DNA of 64,000 bases, taken from assembly GCF_003813775.1 (NCBI RefSeq), contig NZ_RPDH01000001.1:2972098-3036097 (forward strand), in the 5' to 3' direction. Shown here one piece after another: positions 7,600 to 16,634 of the stretch. The position numbers and the translations under genes are program-made. The stretch's first letter is position 1, and each line of letters opens with the position of its first letter. The notes beneath the pieces are model-generated. The model ran no database searches. It had not been told where the DNA came from and saw nothing but the letters and a program-made list of their open reading frames with translations. The DNA is from Chitinophaga lutea. GTDB lineage: Bacteria > Bacteroidota > Bacteroidia > Chitinophagales > Chitinophagaceae.

Positions 7600-9441
7600 A
7601 TGAAATATGTATTGTTTGCCGGCGTGGTTATCATAGCGATGGCCTGTAACCAGCCGGCCGATAAAAAGAAGGATACGGCAACCGCAGAAGTAAAAGACCG
7701 GCATACCCTGTCGAATGCAGACAGCGTGACGCCGCAGCACCTGGACCTCGACATCCGGGTGGATTTTGCAAAGCACCAGATCAGCGGCCTAGCCACATGG
7801 ACTGTGCAAAACAAATCCGGTGCTTCCGTATTGCAGCTCGATACCTACGATCTCACGATCGATAGTGTAACCGTGAACGGTAATAAAGTCAGCCACAGCC
7901 TCGACTCCGCTGTCGCCAACCTCGGCAGCCGTCTCAACATCCCTGTGGATGCAGGCGCCAAACAGGTCGCCATCTGGTACAAAACCGCTCCCGGAGCCAC
8001 CGCGCTGCAATGGCTGGAGCCTTCGCAAACGCTGGGGAAAAAACATCCTTTCCTTTACACCCAGTCCGAATCCATCTATGCCCGCACCTGGATCCCCTGT
8101 GCCGACGGCCCGGGTATCCGCTTTACATACAATGCGCGGGTAGCCGTTCCGAAAGGACTGATGGCGCTGATGAGCGCAGAAAACCCGCAGCAGCGGAACG
8201 ACAGCGGTGTATATCATTTTAAAATGGAACAACCTGTACCTGCATACTTGATGGCGCTGGCAGCCGGCGACATCGCCTTTGCCTCCGTCGACGCCCGCAC
8301 AGGTGTATATGCGGAGCCTGCTATGCTCGAAAAGGCGAAGCACGAATTTGTCGAAGTCGGTAAAATGGTGACCACCGCCGAGTCGCTGTATGGCCCATAC
8401 CGCTGGGGACGTTACGACGTGCTGGTGTTGCCGCCCGGGTTCCCGCTCGGCGGCATGGAAAATCCCCGCCTCACCTTCTGCACGCCTACCATTATTGCGG
8501 GCGACCGCTCCCTTGTATCGCTCATCGCACACGAGCTGGCGCATAGCTGGAGCGGTAACCTGGTGACCAATGCCACTTGGGAGGATTTCTGGTTGAACGA
8601 AGGATTTACGGTATACTTCGAGCGCCGTATTATGGAAGCCATGATGGGCGCCGATTACGCGGATATGTTATGGGAGCTGGGATATCAGGATATGGTTGAA
8701 ACGGTAAATGAGCTTGGAAAAGACAGCAAAGACACCTGGCTGAAACTCGATCTCTCCAATCGCCACCCGGACGATGGCCTGAATGACGTTGCATATGAAA
8801 AAGGAGCGCACTTTCTGCGGCTGATCGAGCAGAAAACCGGCCGCGCCAAAATGGATACTTTCCTGCGGAGCTATTTCGATACGCATGCATTTAAAACCAT
8901 GCACACGGCCCAGTTCCTGCAATACCTGGATGAGCATCTGCTGAAGGGCGATACGGCTGTGAACGTAAAAGCCTGGGTCTACGGGCCCGGTATTCCGGAT
9001 AATTGTCCCCGTGCTCCTCAGAAGCGCTTTGAAAAAGTAGACGCCGAACGTGCGCGTTTCCTCAGCGGAACCGCTCCCGGCGAACTTAACACCGGAGGCT
9101 GGACGTCGCACGAGTGGCTGCACTTCCTGCGAAAAATGCCCAAACCCTTATCTGTAGCCCAAATGGAGCAACTGGATAAAACATTCCGTTTCACGGCCAC
9201 CGGTAACAGTGAAGTGGCCGATCTTTGGTTTATTATGGCAGTGGCCGCAGAATATACGTCCGCGTATCCCAATATGGAAAAGTTCCTCAGCGAGGTAGGC
9301 CGCCGCAAGTTCCTCACGCCGTTGTATACCGAAATGATGAAAACGCCCAAAGGGCAGGAAATGGCCAAAAGGATTTTCGCTCAGTACAAACGTAATTATC
9401 ATCCGCTGGCCCAGGAATCGTTGGGCAAACTGGTGAAATAA
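7600..9441 (+). CDS. M1 metallopeptidase lipoprotein, leukotriene-A4-hydrolase-like
   Basis: A 613-residue protein with a lipoprotein signal (MKYVLFAGVVIIAMAC) that would anchor it to a membrane surface. The zinc site HELAH (H311, E312, H315) with the third ligand E334 fits HExxH-x18-E, and the exopeptidase motif GGMENP lies about 28 residues earlier. The order is an N-terminal beta-sandwich, the thermolysin-like domain, and a helical C-terminal domain of the LTA4-hydrolase type (about 490-613). It is an aminopeptidase; an epoxide-hydrolase activity cannot be assumed. It lies 28 bp after the GH20 gene. Confidence 0.92.
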   Translation: MKYVLFAGVVIIAMACNQPADKKKDTATAEVKDRHTLSNADSVTPQHLDLDIRVDFAKHQISGLATWTVQNKSGASVLQLDTYDLTIDSVTVNGNKVSHSLDSAVANLGSRLNIPVDAGAKQVAIWYKTAPGATALQWLEPSQTLGKKHPFLYTQSESIYARTWIPCADGPGIRFTYNARVAVPKGLMALMSAENPQQRNDSGVYHFKMEQPVPAYLMALAAGDIAFASVDARTGVYAEPAMLEKAKHEFVEVGKMVTTAESLYGPYRWGRYDVLVLPPGFPLGGMENPRLTFCTPTIIAGDRSLVSLIAHELAHSWSGNLVTNATWEDFWLNEGFTVYFERRIMEAMMGADYADMLWELGYQDMVETVNELGKDSKDTWLKLDLSNRHPDDGLNDVAYEKGAHFLRLIEQKTGRAKMDTFLRSYFDTHAFKTMHTAQFLQYLDEHLLKGDTAVNVKAWVYGPGIPDNCPRAPQKRFEKVDAERARFLSGTAPGELNTGGWTSHEWLHFLRKMPKPLSVAQMEQLDKTFRFTATGNSEVADLWFIMAVAAEYTSAYPNMEKFLSEVGRRKFLTPLYTEMMKTPKGQEMAKRIFAQYKRNYHPLAQESLGKLVK

Positions 9442-9610
9442 CGCGATGGCCGAATTGGTTCCCGTGTATGAAAATGTGGGGATTCGAAGCGAATGCTTTG
9501 TGCAATGTCCACAATCCCCAAGGGAGTTTCACGACCGGGCAATCGCATCGTCATCCCTCGAAAAAGGTGTCGGTTCAAACGAAGAGCGCTATGCAGCGCG
9601 ACCATCAATA

Positions 9611-9648
9611 AAAAAGCGGGTGCTCCCTTCAGGGGCACCCGCTTTTTT
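9611..9648. terminator. Bidirectional terminator
   Basis: A GC-rich stem (9616-9626 with 9632-9642, one G-T pair) is flanked by A-run and T-run. It lies between the convergent M1 peptidase gene and the PepSY-like gene and would serve both strands. Confidence 0.88.
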
Positions 9649-9663
9649 AGACGGAAGAAGAGG

Positions 9664-10104
9664 TTATGATTTTTTGAGTTTGTTGAGTACTGACACGCTG
9701 CCGTTTTCGTCGCCCTTCAGCACCGTCCAGTGGGTTTCACTTTCGAGCGTGATCACATAACGGGTCGTGTCGTCGCTTACATATTCCACTACGTTGCGGA
9801 TGGCCTGGTTGGGGAATTTTTTAATGAGGCGTGTGATCACGGCGGTGGGCAGCTGTGAGTCGGAGATATTGCGCGACACGGCCAGCAGGGTGCCTTCCTC
9901 GTCAAAATGAGCCGTTATTTTGGATGCGTTCAGGGCAAATTTGGCCACAAAACTGTTGTCGGTTTTATACCAGCTTACATTGGCGATGTTACCGAATTCT
10001 TCGCGGAAGCCATTCAGCACTTTCGCGTTATCGATGGTGTTGTCTTTTGCAAAGGTTACGTTTGCGGCAAAAACGATGGCGAGGAGGAAAAGAAGCTTTT
10101 TCAT
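9664..10104 (-). CDS. Periplasmic PepSY-like (DUF2874-type) protein
   Basis: A 146-residue protein with a cleavable signal peptide (MKKLLFLLAIVFAANVTFA). The remainder has the repeated pattern of short PepSY-like Bacteroidota proteins: F-x-x-x-F-G-x-I-x-x-V-x-W, then A-x-F-D-E-E-G, then the second helix-strand unit ending in YVITLESETHWTVLKG. Such proteins are probably small periplasmic binders or inhibitors of unknown target. It is monocistronic, with the TGTCCG-rich region upstream of its start. Confidence 0.7.
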   Translation of the reverse strand: MKKLLFLLAIVFAANVTFAKDNTIDNAKVLNGFREEFGNIANVSWYKTDNSFVAKFALNASKITAHFDEEGTLLAVSRNISDSQLPTAVITRLIKKFPNQAIRNVVEYVSDDTTRYVITLESETHWTVLKGDENGSVSVLNKLKKS

Positions 10105-10603
10105 GATAAGAAGTTTTATAAGTTTTTTAATTTTTTCGTGTCTGATGATGATGTAAAATTAGCCCGGGATCGGTGGCAGGTCAAGCGAATAGGTAAGAAT
10201 GGAGCGGATGAAAGGCTGCTGTTCTAAATCGGACGGTTAACGGACACCGTTATCTGTAGCGGGTTTCGGGCGAAAGGGGGCTTCAGGGGCACCGTATGTC
10301 CGACGATGGTGGATGCGGACAACCGGCTGGACAAAAACGCCCGTTTTCAAAAACGGACACTTTGTCTCAAAATCGAACATTCCGGGTCGGGTAACGTTAA
10401 TGAGTGAAGAGTTATGCTTATGAAAAATGGGGCTGTCCGGAAGGGTGGCCCCTTTCACAGACTGCTTTTCCACATCCTTATTTGCAAAATCGTTAACGGA
10501 AAATGCCCGCACATCCCTATTCGAGGCCGGTTTTAACATCTCCATTTCACCCTTTCCCTGTTGTTTATTCATCTTGTATGTAATCCCCATAAGCCCCTTA
10601 TAA
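10105..10603. promoter_or_regulatory. 500-bp intergenic region with a cluster of TGTCCG motifs in both orientations
   Basis: The region lies between the divergent PepSY-like gene and fecR. TGTCCG occurs at 10297-10302 and 10434-10439, and its complement CGGACA at 10241-10246, 10316-10321 and 10354-10359. A near-match TGGACA is at 10328-10333. A perfect 7-bp inverted repeat (10341-10347 with 10350-10356) overlaps one site. Five exact 6-mers in 200 bp is far above chance (a 6-mer plus complement is expected about once per 2 kb). This could be an upstream activating region for one of the flanking genes, or a decayed gene or element. A 117-codon frame on the minus strand (10237-10590) matches nothing I know. 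Confidence 0.45.
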
Positions 10604-11725
10604 ATGGATAAACACTACATACAGGAACTTATTCTGAAAGATCACTACGGTTTGCTGACCCCCGAAGAGCAGGATGAGTTTGAAATACTCGTGGAACATT
10701 ATGATGAAGTGAAAAAGATGCGGGAAGAACTGCGCAGCGAAGTACCTGTTGAAGAAGCACGCAATGCCATCACTGAGTTTGACCCGGACCAGAGCTACCG
10801 ACATATCATCGCCATACGCAGGGCGCGCCAGATCATCCGGAAAAGGAGGCTGCGGCAGTTTGCCGCGGCATTACTGCTGTTGCTCATTGGCAGTGCATAT
10901 ATACTGGTCACACCCGCCCGCCGCGCCCCGGCGCCGTTTGTGGCCGCTCCTCCCCATGCCGTGAGCCTGAAACTGGCTGGAGGCCAAACACTGAATCTGG
11001 GCGACAGCAGCCGGCGGGAGATCAGCCTGGGCAATGCCGTATTGAACCATCACAACAGGCAGCTGAGTTTCAAAACCGGCAACGGCGGCGGCGTAAAAGG
11101 GTGGAATACACTGACTGTACCCCCGGATCAGGATTTTAAAGTGGAGCTGGCCGATGGCACCACCGTGCACCTCAACAGCAATTCGACCCTCCGGTTCCCG
11201 TTCAGCTTCGACAGCAAGGCGAGAGAAGTGTTCATTGAAGGGGAAGCTTATTTCAAAGTGGCCAGGGATGCCCACCGCCCGTTTATTGTCCATAGCGGTG
11301 TGACGGTGATCAAAGTGCTCGGCACGGAATTTAACATCAACGGCTATCTGCCGGGCCGGATTATTACTTCACTGGTGAACGGGAAAGTGACCGTTCATGC
11401 AGACGGGGAGCAGGTGACACTGCATCCCGGCAGCGAGGCCATCACCCGTACCGGTACTCCCATTAAAGTTCAGCCCAACGGTCCTGAGGCGCTGCTATGG
11501 CGCGATGTGGCCTATTACTCCGAAAAAAGCACCGTTGCCGAGATAGCCGCCCTGGTAGCCAGGCGTTTTAATGTCAAAATGATGATCGACAACCCCGCTG
11601 CCAAAAACAAAACTTTCCGGGTAAAATTGTGCCGCGACCAGGATCTGGAATCGTTCATCCAATGCCTGAACGAAACAACCGTAGTTACACTCCGGTGGGA
11701 AGACGGTATCCTCCATTGTCAATAA
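10604..11725 (+). CDS. FecR-family anti-sigma factor
   Basis: A 373-residue membrane protein. The cytoplasmic N-terminal part (1-85) would hold the sigma factor, a single transmembrane helix lies at about 86-103, and a periplasmic FecR domain at about 170-270 shows DFKVELADGTTVHLNSNSTLRF, EVFIEGEAYFKVA and VLGTEFNINGY. The C-terminal DUF4974/STN-like segment includes VARRFNVKMMIDNP. It relays a signal from a TonB-dependent receptor to an ECF sigma factor. Here it precedes the sigma gene by about 170 bp, whereas the usual Bacteroidota order is sigma then fecR then susC, and no SusC follows. Confidence 0.93.
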   Translation: MDKHYIQELILKDHYGLLTPEEQDEFEILVEHYDEVKKMREELRSEVPVEEARNAITEFDPDQSYRHIIAIRRARQIIRKRRLRQFAAALLLLLIGSAYILVTPARRAPAPFVAAPPHAVSLKLAGGQTLNLGDSSRREISLGNAVLNHHNRQLSFKTGNGGGVKGWNTLTVPPDQDFKVELADGTTVHLNSNSTLRFPFSFDSKAREVFIEGEAYFKVARDAHRPFIVHSGVTVIKVLGTEFNINGYLPGRIITSLVNGKVTVHADGEQVTLHPGSEAITRTGTPIKVQPNGPEALLWRDVAYYSEKSTVAEIAALVARRFNVKMMIDNPAAKNKTFRVKLCRDQDLESFIQCLNETTVVTLRWEDGILHCQ

Positions 11726-11897
11726 ATGGCTTCCGTAATTCTAAATTCTTTCTTAACTTTACGTTAACAAGCAGGCCTTTCTTATTTGGCTTTCTTTACA
11801 ACACCTACTCATCTGAGTGTTCATTTTCTCTCCTTCGAAGCATTAGGCATATTCCCGGACATACCTTTATTACTAATGCATGTAATTGAAATCTTTT

Positions 11898-12485
11898 ATG
11901 GAAGACGCGGAGATCTTACAAGGGTTGGCTGACCGCCAGGAAGCGGCATTTACCGCCTTACATAACAAATATGCAAAATTACTGTTTGCGAGGGCTTATC
12001 AGTTGCTGAAGAACCAGGCCGATGCAGAAGAGGTCGTGCAGAGTTTTTTTGCCAATCAGCTGCTGCCGTTCAGGAAATGGAGCACGGTGCTGGATTTGAA
12101 AGCCTACCTGCGGCGAGGTATTTACAATTGCTGTCTCATTATGATGGAGCGGGAGAAAAAGCGGAACAACCGTACGCAGCGATTTTTAGCGGAAAAATTA
12201 TCCGCTTTCCCGAACGCAACGGAACAGGTGGTGGTGCAGCCTGAAATGAAAACGTACGAGGCGGCGATGATTCACCAGGCGTTGTCGTCATTAACAGTTC
12301 AGCAACGAACCGCCATGCGCCTCCTTTATGTGGAAGGTTTCCGGTACAACGATATCGCACGGGCGATGAATATCACGGTCAACTCTGTAAAAACACACCT
12401 GCGGCTGGGCCGCAAACATATGCAGCAGTACAAAGAGTTATTTCAATCGCTGTTGTGCCTGTTACTTTTCATTCACCTCTTCTAA
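11898..12485 (+). CDS. RNA polymerase sigma-70 factor, ECF subfamily
   Basis: A 195-residue ECF sigma factor. I choose the ATG at 11898 (MEDAEILQGLADRQ) over a TTG 12 bp upstream. Region 2 is seen as EAAFTALHNKYAKLLFARAYQLLK followed by ADAEEVVQSFF, and region 4 as a helix-turn-helix in the block VQQRTAMRLLYVEGFRYNDIA-x-AMNITVNSVKTHLRLGRK. The C-terminus is a short hydrophobic tail (SLLCLLLFIHLF), common in FecI-like proteins of this phylum. It probably partners the FecR encoded just upstream. Its last 24 bp overlap the convergent response-regulator gene. Confidence 0.92.
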   Translation: MEDAEILQGLADRQEAAFTALHNKYAKLLFARAYQLLKNQADAEEVVQSFFANQLLPFRKWSTVLDLKAYLRRGIYNCCLIMMEREKKRNNRTQRFLAEKLSAFPNATEQVVVQPEMKTYEAAMIHQALSSLTVQQRTAMRLLYVEGFRYNDIARAMNITVNSVKTHLRLGRKHMQQYKELFQSLLCLLLFIHLF

Positions 12486-12845
12486 AACATCGCGGATCTT
12501 CTGTACATAAAACGCGAGTTGATCAGGGGTAATGGGTTTCCGGTGATAAATATGCGCGCCGAGATATAAAGTCTCCGTTTTAAATTCATCTGTTGCGTCT
12601 GCCGTGGTGGCAATAACAGGAATATGCATAGTGTCCGGGTCCTTCTTCAGGATATCCAGGCAGTCGGTGCCGATCATATCGGGTAATCCCATATCCAGTA
12701 TAATAAAGTCCGGCATCTCCCGCCGGGCCGCTTGAATGCCGCTCATACCCGTTTCACAGGTGAAAACGTGCAACCCCATTTTTTCCAGATATTTTTTCAG
12801 ATACAGCTGATAAATAGGTTCATCTTCAATTACCAATACCTTCAT
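12462..12845 (-). CDS. Single-domain response regulator (receiver only)
   Basis: A 127-residue CheY-like protein from the ATG at 12845 (MKVLVIEDEP). The phosphate-accepting Asp is D51 in FIILDMGLPDM. The acidic pair E7/D8, the Thr in ATTADATD and the conserved Lys in HRKPITPDQ are all present. It has no output domain, so it would act by protein contact. No histidine kinase lies nearby. Its 3' end overlaps the sigma factor gene tail-to-tail by 24 bp, and no terminator separates them. Confidence 0.9.
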   Translation of the reverse strand: MKVLVIEDEPIYQLYLKKYLEKMGLHVFTCETGMSGIQAARREMPDFIILDMGLPDMIGTDCLDILKKDPDTMHIPVIATTADATDEFKTETLYLGAHIYHRKPITPDQLAFYVQKIRDVLEEVNEK

Positions 12846-12963
12846 ATTGCGCAAGTTAAGTGTTTGTGAAATTTATCTTTTATTTTTTTTGATGACAGGA
12901 GGAGAGGGTATCGCGCCTTACAATAAAAATGTATGTTTTAAAGGGGGATAACCCGATACATGA

Positions 12964-13146
12964 ATGTTCCTCATCAGGAAAAGTTCATTGCTGCTGCTTT
13001 GGCTGCTTATACACCTGATGGACCATGCCCAAACAGGTATGAAAGACCTCTACAGGCTGTTTGATACGCGAGATGATACGGCAGGAGTGTACAGAATGAA
13101 ATTCTTCCAGCAAGGCATGGAGCGCGGCGCGAACCCATCGTTCAAT
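12964..13146 (+). pseudogene. Possible 5' remnant of a secreted-protein gene
   Basis: An ATG at 12964 starts a convincing export signal (MFLIRKSSLLLLWLLIHLMDHAQ) followed by about 38 residues of ordinary sequence. The frame then runs without a stop into the terminator and the antisense of the TonB receptor gene. This looks like the front end of a gene whose body is gone. It may also be chance. Confidence 0.25.
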
Positions 13147-13150
13147 AAAA

Positions 13151-13185
13151 AAAAGAGGCCACCTAACAAGGCGGCCTCTTTTTTT
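13151..13185. terminator. Bidirectional terminator at the end of the TonB receptor gene
   Basis: The stem 13151-13160 with 13173-13182 has a GAGGCC/GGCCTC core and A/T extension, with an A-run before it and a T-run after it. It lies 14 bp beyond the stop codon of the minus-strand receptor gene. Confidence 0.85.
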
Positions 13186-13198
13186 ATGACGTCATTTA

Positions 13199-16100
13199 TC
13201 AGAACGCGTACCGCGCGCCCAGCTGTATCTGCCAGGGATTGCCGGAAGGCGTTACGATGCCGGTGTTCACGTTCACATTGTAGTTGAAATTGTTGGTGGC
13301 CGCGTCGAAGCCGCCCAGCGAATAAATGTTCTGTTTGCCCAGGGATTTGTTGACGCCCCAGTCTTTTTTCAGCATGTTGGCCACGTTGAAGAAATCGCTC
13401 GAAACTTCAAGGCTGTGGCTTCTGAACAGCTTGAATTTTTTAGCTATCCGCACATCCCAAATGCCATAGAATCCGTTAATGCCGCCATTTCTTTCGGCAA
13501 TAGTGCCCATGCTTTTACGGATGTAATCTTTCACACCTTTGTCCACTTTCGGGTTATCGAGAATAGACTTAAGGTTGGTGCGGATTTTTTCCGGTACGGC
13601 CGTGTTGTTGATATCGAACACATAGGCGAGGTCGTTTGAATTCACGAAGTCGCCGTTCACGTTGCCGTTTACGGCCAGTGAATAACGGGTACCGCCGAGG
13701 CCGGAATACCGCACCCCTACGCTCACGCCCCAGAAGGTAGGCGCCGTGCCGTAGAACACCACTTTGTGACGGAATTGGTTGTCTGAGTAGCTCATCCTCG
13801 ACAGGTCGCGAGGATCTTCAGGCACCATCAGGGAAAGCGTGGCCGTATTGGCTACGTCGCCATTATAGGAGGTATTGTCTTTGGTATCGTTCCAGGTATA
13901 GCTGAAGGCTATTTCCCCGTCTCTCCAGTAACGCCAGGTAGCATCCGCAACCACTGCAAACTGGTTCACCTTGCCGTCTGCATTCAATTCCAGTACACGG
14001 CCCGCCTGTGTGCTCTTACGGCCCTGCATCCAGTCGGTTGCGCCGTTGCGGGTGCTGATGGTGTTCGCGGGCACATACACGCCGCGGTTGCCTTCGTTGG
14101 CGAGGCGGAAGTACGGCTGGTCCACCATATTCCGGTCTACATACATATAGTTATGCCGCGCGATGCTGGTAAAGAAGGTGATACCTGCTTTCAGGCGGTC
14201 GGAGAAAAGACGGTTATAAGAAAGGTTGGCTTTATACACCACCGGTATACGTGCGTTTTTCGCATTGGTGTTGATGGTGCCGATGCGGGGCAGGCCCAAC
14301 TGATCGAACAGTTCCACGCCGGGCGCGGTGGCCGGGTTTTTACGGTAGGCGTCGAAATCCGGAGTGGGCACCTGGGCGCCCTGGATGTCGATGGACAATA
14401 CTTTCGTACCGTCAAACAACATGTTGTTGATCATCGCATAGTTGTTGATATCCGAACCGAATATGCCGGCGCCAAAACGGAGGTAGTCGGTGTTCTTTTC
14501 GTTGATGTTCCAGTTAAACTGCAGGCGGGGCTGCAGCTGGAAGGTATTGAGCTTGTTGTCTGTGCGAAGGCCCAGTTGATCGAATACGGTCTGATTAAAA
14601 TTGGCGGTGTTCATGTATGTGGTATAATCAGCGCGTAGCCCCACGATCATTTCAAGTCCACGGTGAAGGCGGGTTTGCATTTGCGCATACAGCCCGGCGT
14701 TGAGGATGTTCTGGTCCAGCGCAGGGTCTGCCGCCAGCGCGATTTCACGGGCGTAGCGGTAAGGGCGCTCATTATCGAAATTGGTCAGCCCGGTAAAATA
14801 AAAGCGGCCGTTCATTTCACTGCCGTACAGCGAATTGAGGTGGCTGTACATAATGTCCGTACCGAAAGTGAAGTTGGCCTTGTCTGTATTGAAATACACG
14901 TTGTCGACCAGCTGCGCCACGTTGTTGTAGAAATGTTCCGGCGAATAGCGCTGGCCGCCCAGCTGGATGGAGGTGAAAAGGCTGTCGTTATTGAGTTTGG
15001 AGCCGACCCTTTCCACGATGGCGCGGGGGATGTTCTGCTTCGGCAGTTGTTTGCCCGGAACGCTTTCTTCAAACGTATACAGGTGCTGCAGTTTCAGTTC
15101 ATTGGTCACCTTCGGCGACACAACGGTGCGGAGTGTGGCAAGCAGGCTGTTGTTGTAGGTATTGGCATCCCCGTACACTTCGTACAGGTTGATGGCCGTG
15201 TTGTCGTCGCGGCCGAGGAGGTTCCGGTCGTTCACGAAGTTTTCGCGGATGGTGAGCAGGTTTTTCTCATTCAACTGCCAGTCGATACGGGCAAAAATTG
15301 CGTCGGTCTTTCGTTTTTTATCGAACGAACCGAACTGCGGGGCACTGGAAACGCCGTATTTGCTGCGGGCGATCTGGAGGAACTGGTCGAGTGTGGATTG
15401 GGTGACGTTCAGGCGCCGTTCGTCTTCTGTAGACTGGATATCGGCCAGCTGCAGCGGCCTTGCGTCTGCCTGGCGGTCCCAGGCCACGAAGAAGTGCGCT
15501 TTGTCTTTGATGATCGGCCCACCCAGGGTAAACCCGAACTGGTTAGTGGAAAAATCGTTGGTTCTTTTGGCGCCGCGGATATCGTAGCGGCTCGACAGCC
15601 AGTCGGCACGGCCATATATGAAGGCGCTCCCCGAGAGTGTGTTGGTCCCTGCTTTGGTAACGGTGCTCACAGAGCCACCGCCGCTGCGGCCATACGTTAC
15701 ATCGTATTGGTTGGTCACCACTTTGAATTCGCGGATGGCTTCCATCGAAATAATGTATGGAGCGCCGGTACGGCTGTTGGACCCGCCGCCGGAAGTAGGA
15801 TTACGGGCGGTAGTACCGTCGATGGTAAAGTTGGTGGAAGAGGCCAGCTGGCCGGAGAGATTATTGCCGCGGCTGAGCGGAGACAGGTCCATCAGCGATG
15901 TGAAGTTGCGGCCGTTTACGGGCAGCTTCGCAATGTCCCTGGCGCTCACGGTGGTAGCCGCACCGAAATTTTCGGTTTTGTTGCGCAGGGCGTTGGCGGT
16001 TACCTTTACCTCGTTGATGTTCACGGCAGACACTTTCATTTCCATATTCACCCGCAGGGCATCGCCCTGGCTGAGGTTATACCCGGTCCGTTTAAGGTCT

Positions 16101-16360
16101 GCATACCCCACCGAAGTGACGGTCACCACGTAAGGGCCGCCCAGCGGCAATTCCCGGATGGTGTACTCGCCTTTGGCGTTGGTAACGGTGCGCGCGGTAA
16201 AGCCGGTAGACTCGTTGCGGACCTGTACGGAAGCGCCCGGGATTAATTGTTTGTTGTCGTCTGAAACAACACCGGAGATGGAGGCTTGTGTGGTTTGCGC
16301 GTGTGCTTTGAAACCGGCAAAGCATATTGCGCAGAGCAAAAGATGGATGTAAAGCTTCAT
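13199..16360 (-). CDS. TonB-dependent receptor with carboxypeptidase-regulatory N-domain (Oar-like)
   Basis: A 1053-residue outer-membrane protein. It has a signal peptide (1-21), then a carboxypeptidase-regulatory-like domain (about 25-110, ISGVVSDDNKQLIPGASV...GEYTIRELP), a plug (about 130-250, LPVNGRNFTSLMDLSP, FTIDGTTARNPTSG), and a beta-barrel ending in the aromatic-terminated WQIQLGARYAF. The NGRNF motif and the absence of an STN domain put it with Oar-like receptors, not SusC. Ligands of such proteins are mostly unknown; protein or peptide export and uptake have been proposed. No SusD partner is adjacent. It is monocistronic. Confidence 0.92.
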   Translation of the reverse strand: MKLYIHLLLCAICFAGFKAHAQTTQASISGVVSDDNKQLIPGASVQVRNESTGFTARTVTNAKGEYTIRELPLGGPYVVTVTSVGYADLKRTGYNLSQGDALRVNMEMKVSAVNINEVKVTANALRNKTENFGAATTVSARDIAKLPVNGRNFTSLMDLSPLSRGNNLSGQLASSTNFTIDGTTARNPTSGGGSNSRTGAPYIISMEAIREFKVVTNQYDVTYGRSGGGSVSTVTKAGTNTLSGSAFIYGRADWLSSRYDIRGAKRTNDFSTNQFGFTLGGPIIKDKAHFFVAWDRQADARPLQLADIQSTEDERRLNVTQSTLDQFLQIARSKYGVSSAPQFGSFDKKRKTDAIFARIDWQLNEKNLLTIRENFVNDRNLLGRDDNTAINLYEVYGDANTYNNSLLATLRTVVSPKVTNELKLQHLYTFEESVPGKQLPKQNIPRAIVERVGSKLNNDSLFTSIQLGGQRYSPEHFYNNVAQLVDNVYFNTDKANFTFGTDIMYSHLNSLYGSEMNGRFYFTGLTNFDNERPYRYAREIALAADPALDQNILNAGLYAQMQTRLHRGLEMIVGLRADYTTYMNTANFNQTVFDQLGLRTDNKLNTFQLQPRLQFNWNINEKNTDYLRFGAGIFGSDINNYAMINNMLFDGTKVLSIDIQGAQVPTPDFDAYRKNPATAPGVELFDQLGLPRIGTINTNAKNARIPVVYKANLSYNRLFSDRLKAGITFFTSIARHNYMYVDRNMVDQPYFRLANEGNRGVYVPANTISTRNGATDWMQGRKSTQAGRVLELNADGKVNQFAVVADATWRYWRDGEIAFSYTWNDTKDNTSYNGDVANTATLSLMVPEDPRDLSRMSYSDNQFRHKVVFYGTAPTFWGVSVGVRYSGLGGTRYSLAVNGNVNGDFVNSNDLAYVFDINNTAVPEKIRTNLKSILDNPKVDKGVKDYIRKSMGTIAERNGGINGFYGIWDVRIAKKFKLFRSHSLEVSSDFFNVANMLKKDWGVNKSLGKQNIYSLGGFDAATNNFNYNVNVNTGIVTPSGNPWQIQLGARYAF

Positions 16361-16581
16361 AGAATTAGTGCAGTATTAAGGTGTAAAATTATCCAGTGGA
16401 ATTGTAGATTCGGAATCTTCCGTTGAATGATAACATTAAGTTCATGGACCCTGCTTCGACGTGTTTGTTTATCTGGTTCTTCAATAACGGCCCCGGTGCA
16501 GGTGTGCCGGGAAGGTTTTCCGGTAATAAATATAGTAATAAATAAAAAAAAGATCCGGGAGTTTTTCTGCGAACGGATGTA

Positions 16582-16613
16582 AAAATAAAACCACCGTCGA
16601 GCGATGGTGGTTT
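16582..16613 (-). terminator. Terminator of the susC-to-nagB operon
   Basis: A 12-bp stem (16588-16599 with 16602-16613, one G-T pair) is followed on the minus strand by a T-rich run. It lies 22 bp beyond the nagB stop codon. Confidence 0.8.
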
Positions 16614-16634
16614 GTTATAAAAAGCATATTCCGT

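Noticed and set aside
10237-10590. A 117-codon minus-strand frame in the TGTCCG region
   Set aside because: It has no recognisable domain or signal and is better explained as intergenic DNA, although a decayed gene is not excluded.
14663-16246. A 527-codon open frame antisense to the TonB receptor gene
   Set aside because: It mirrors a GC-rich coding strand, has no motif or domain logic, and the receptor on the other strand is complete and well recognised.
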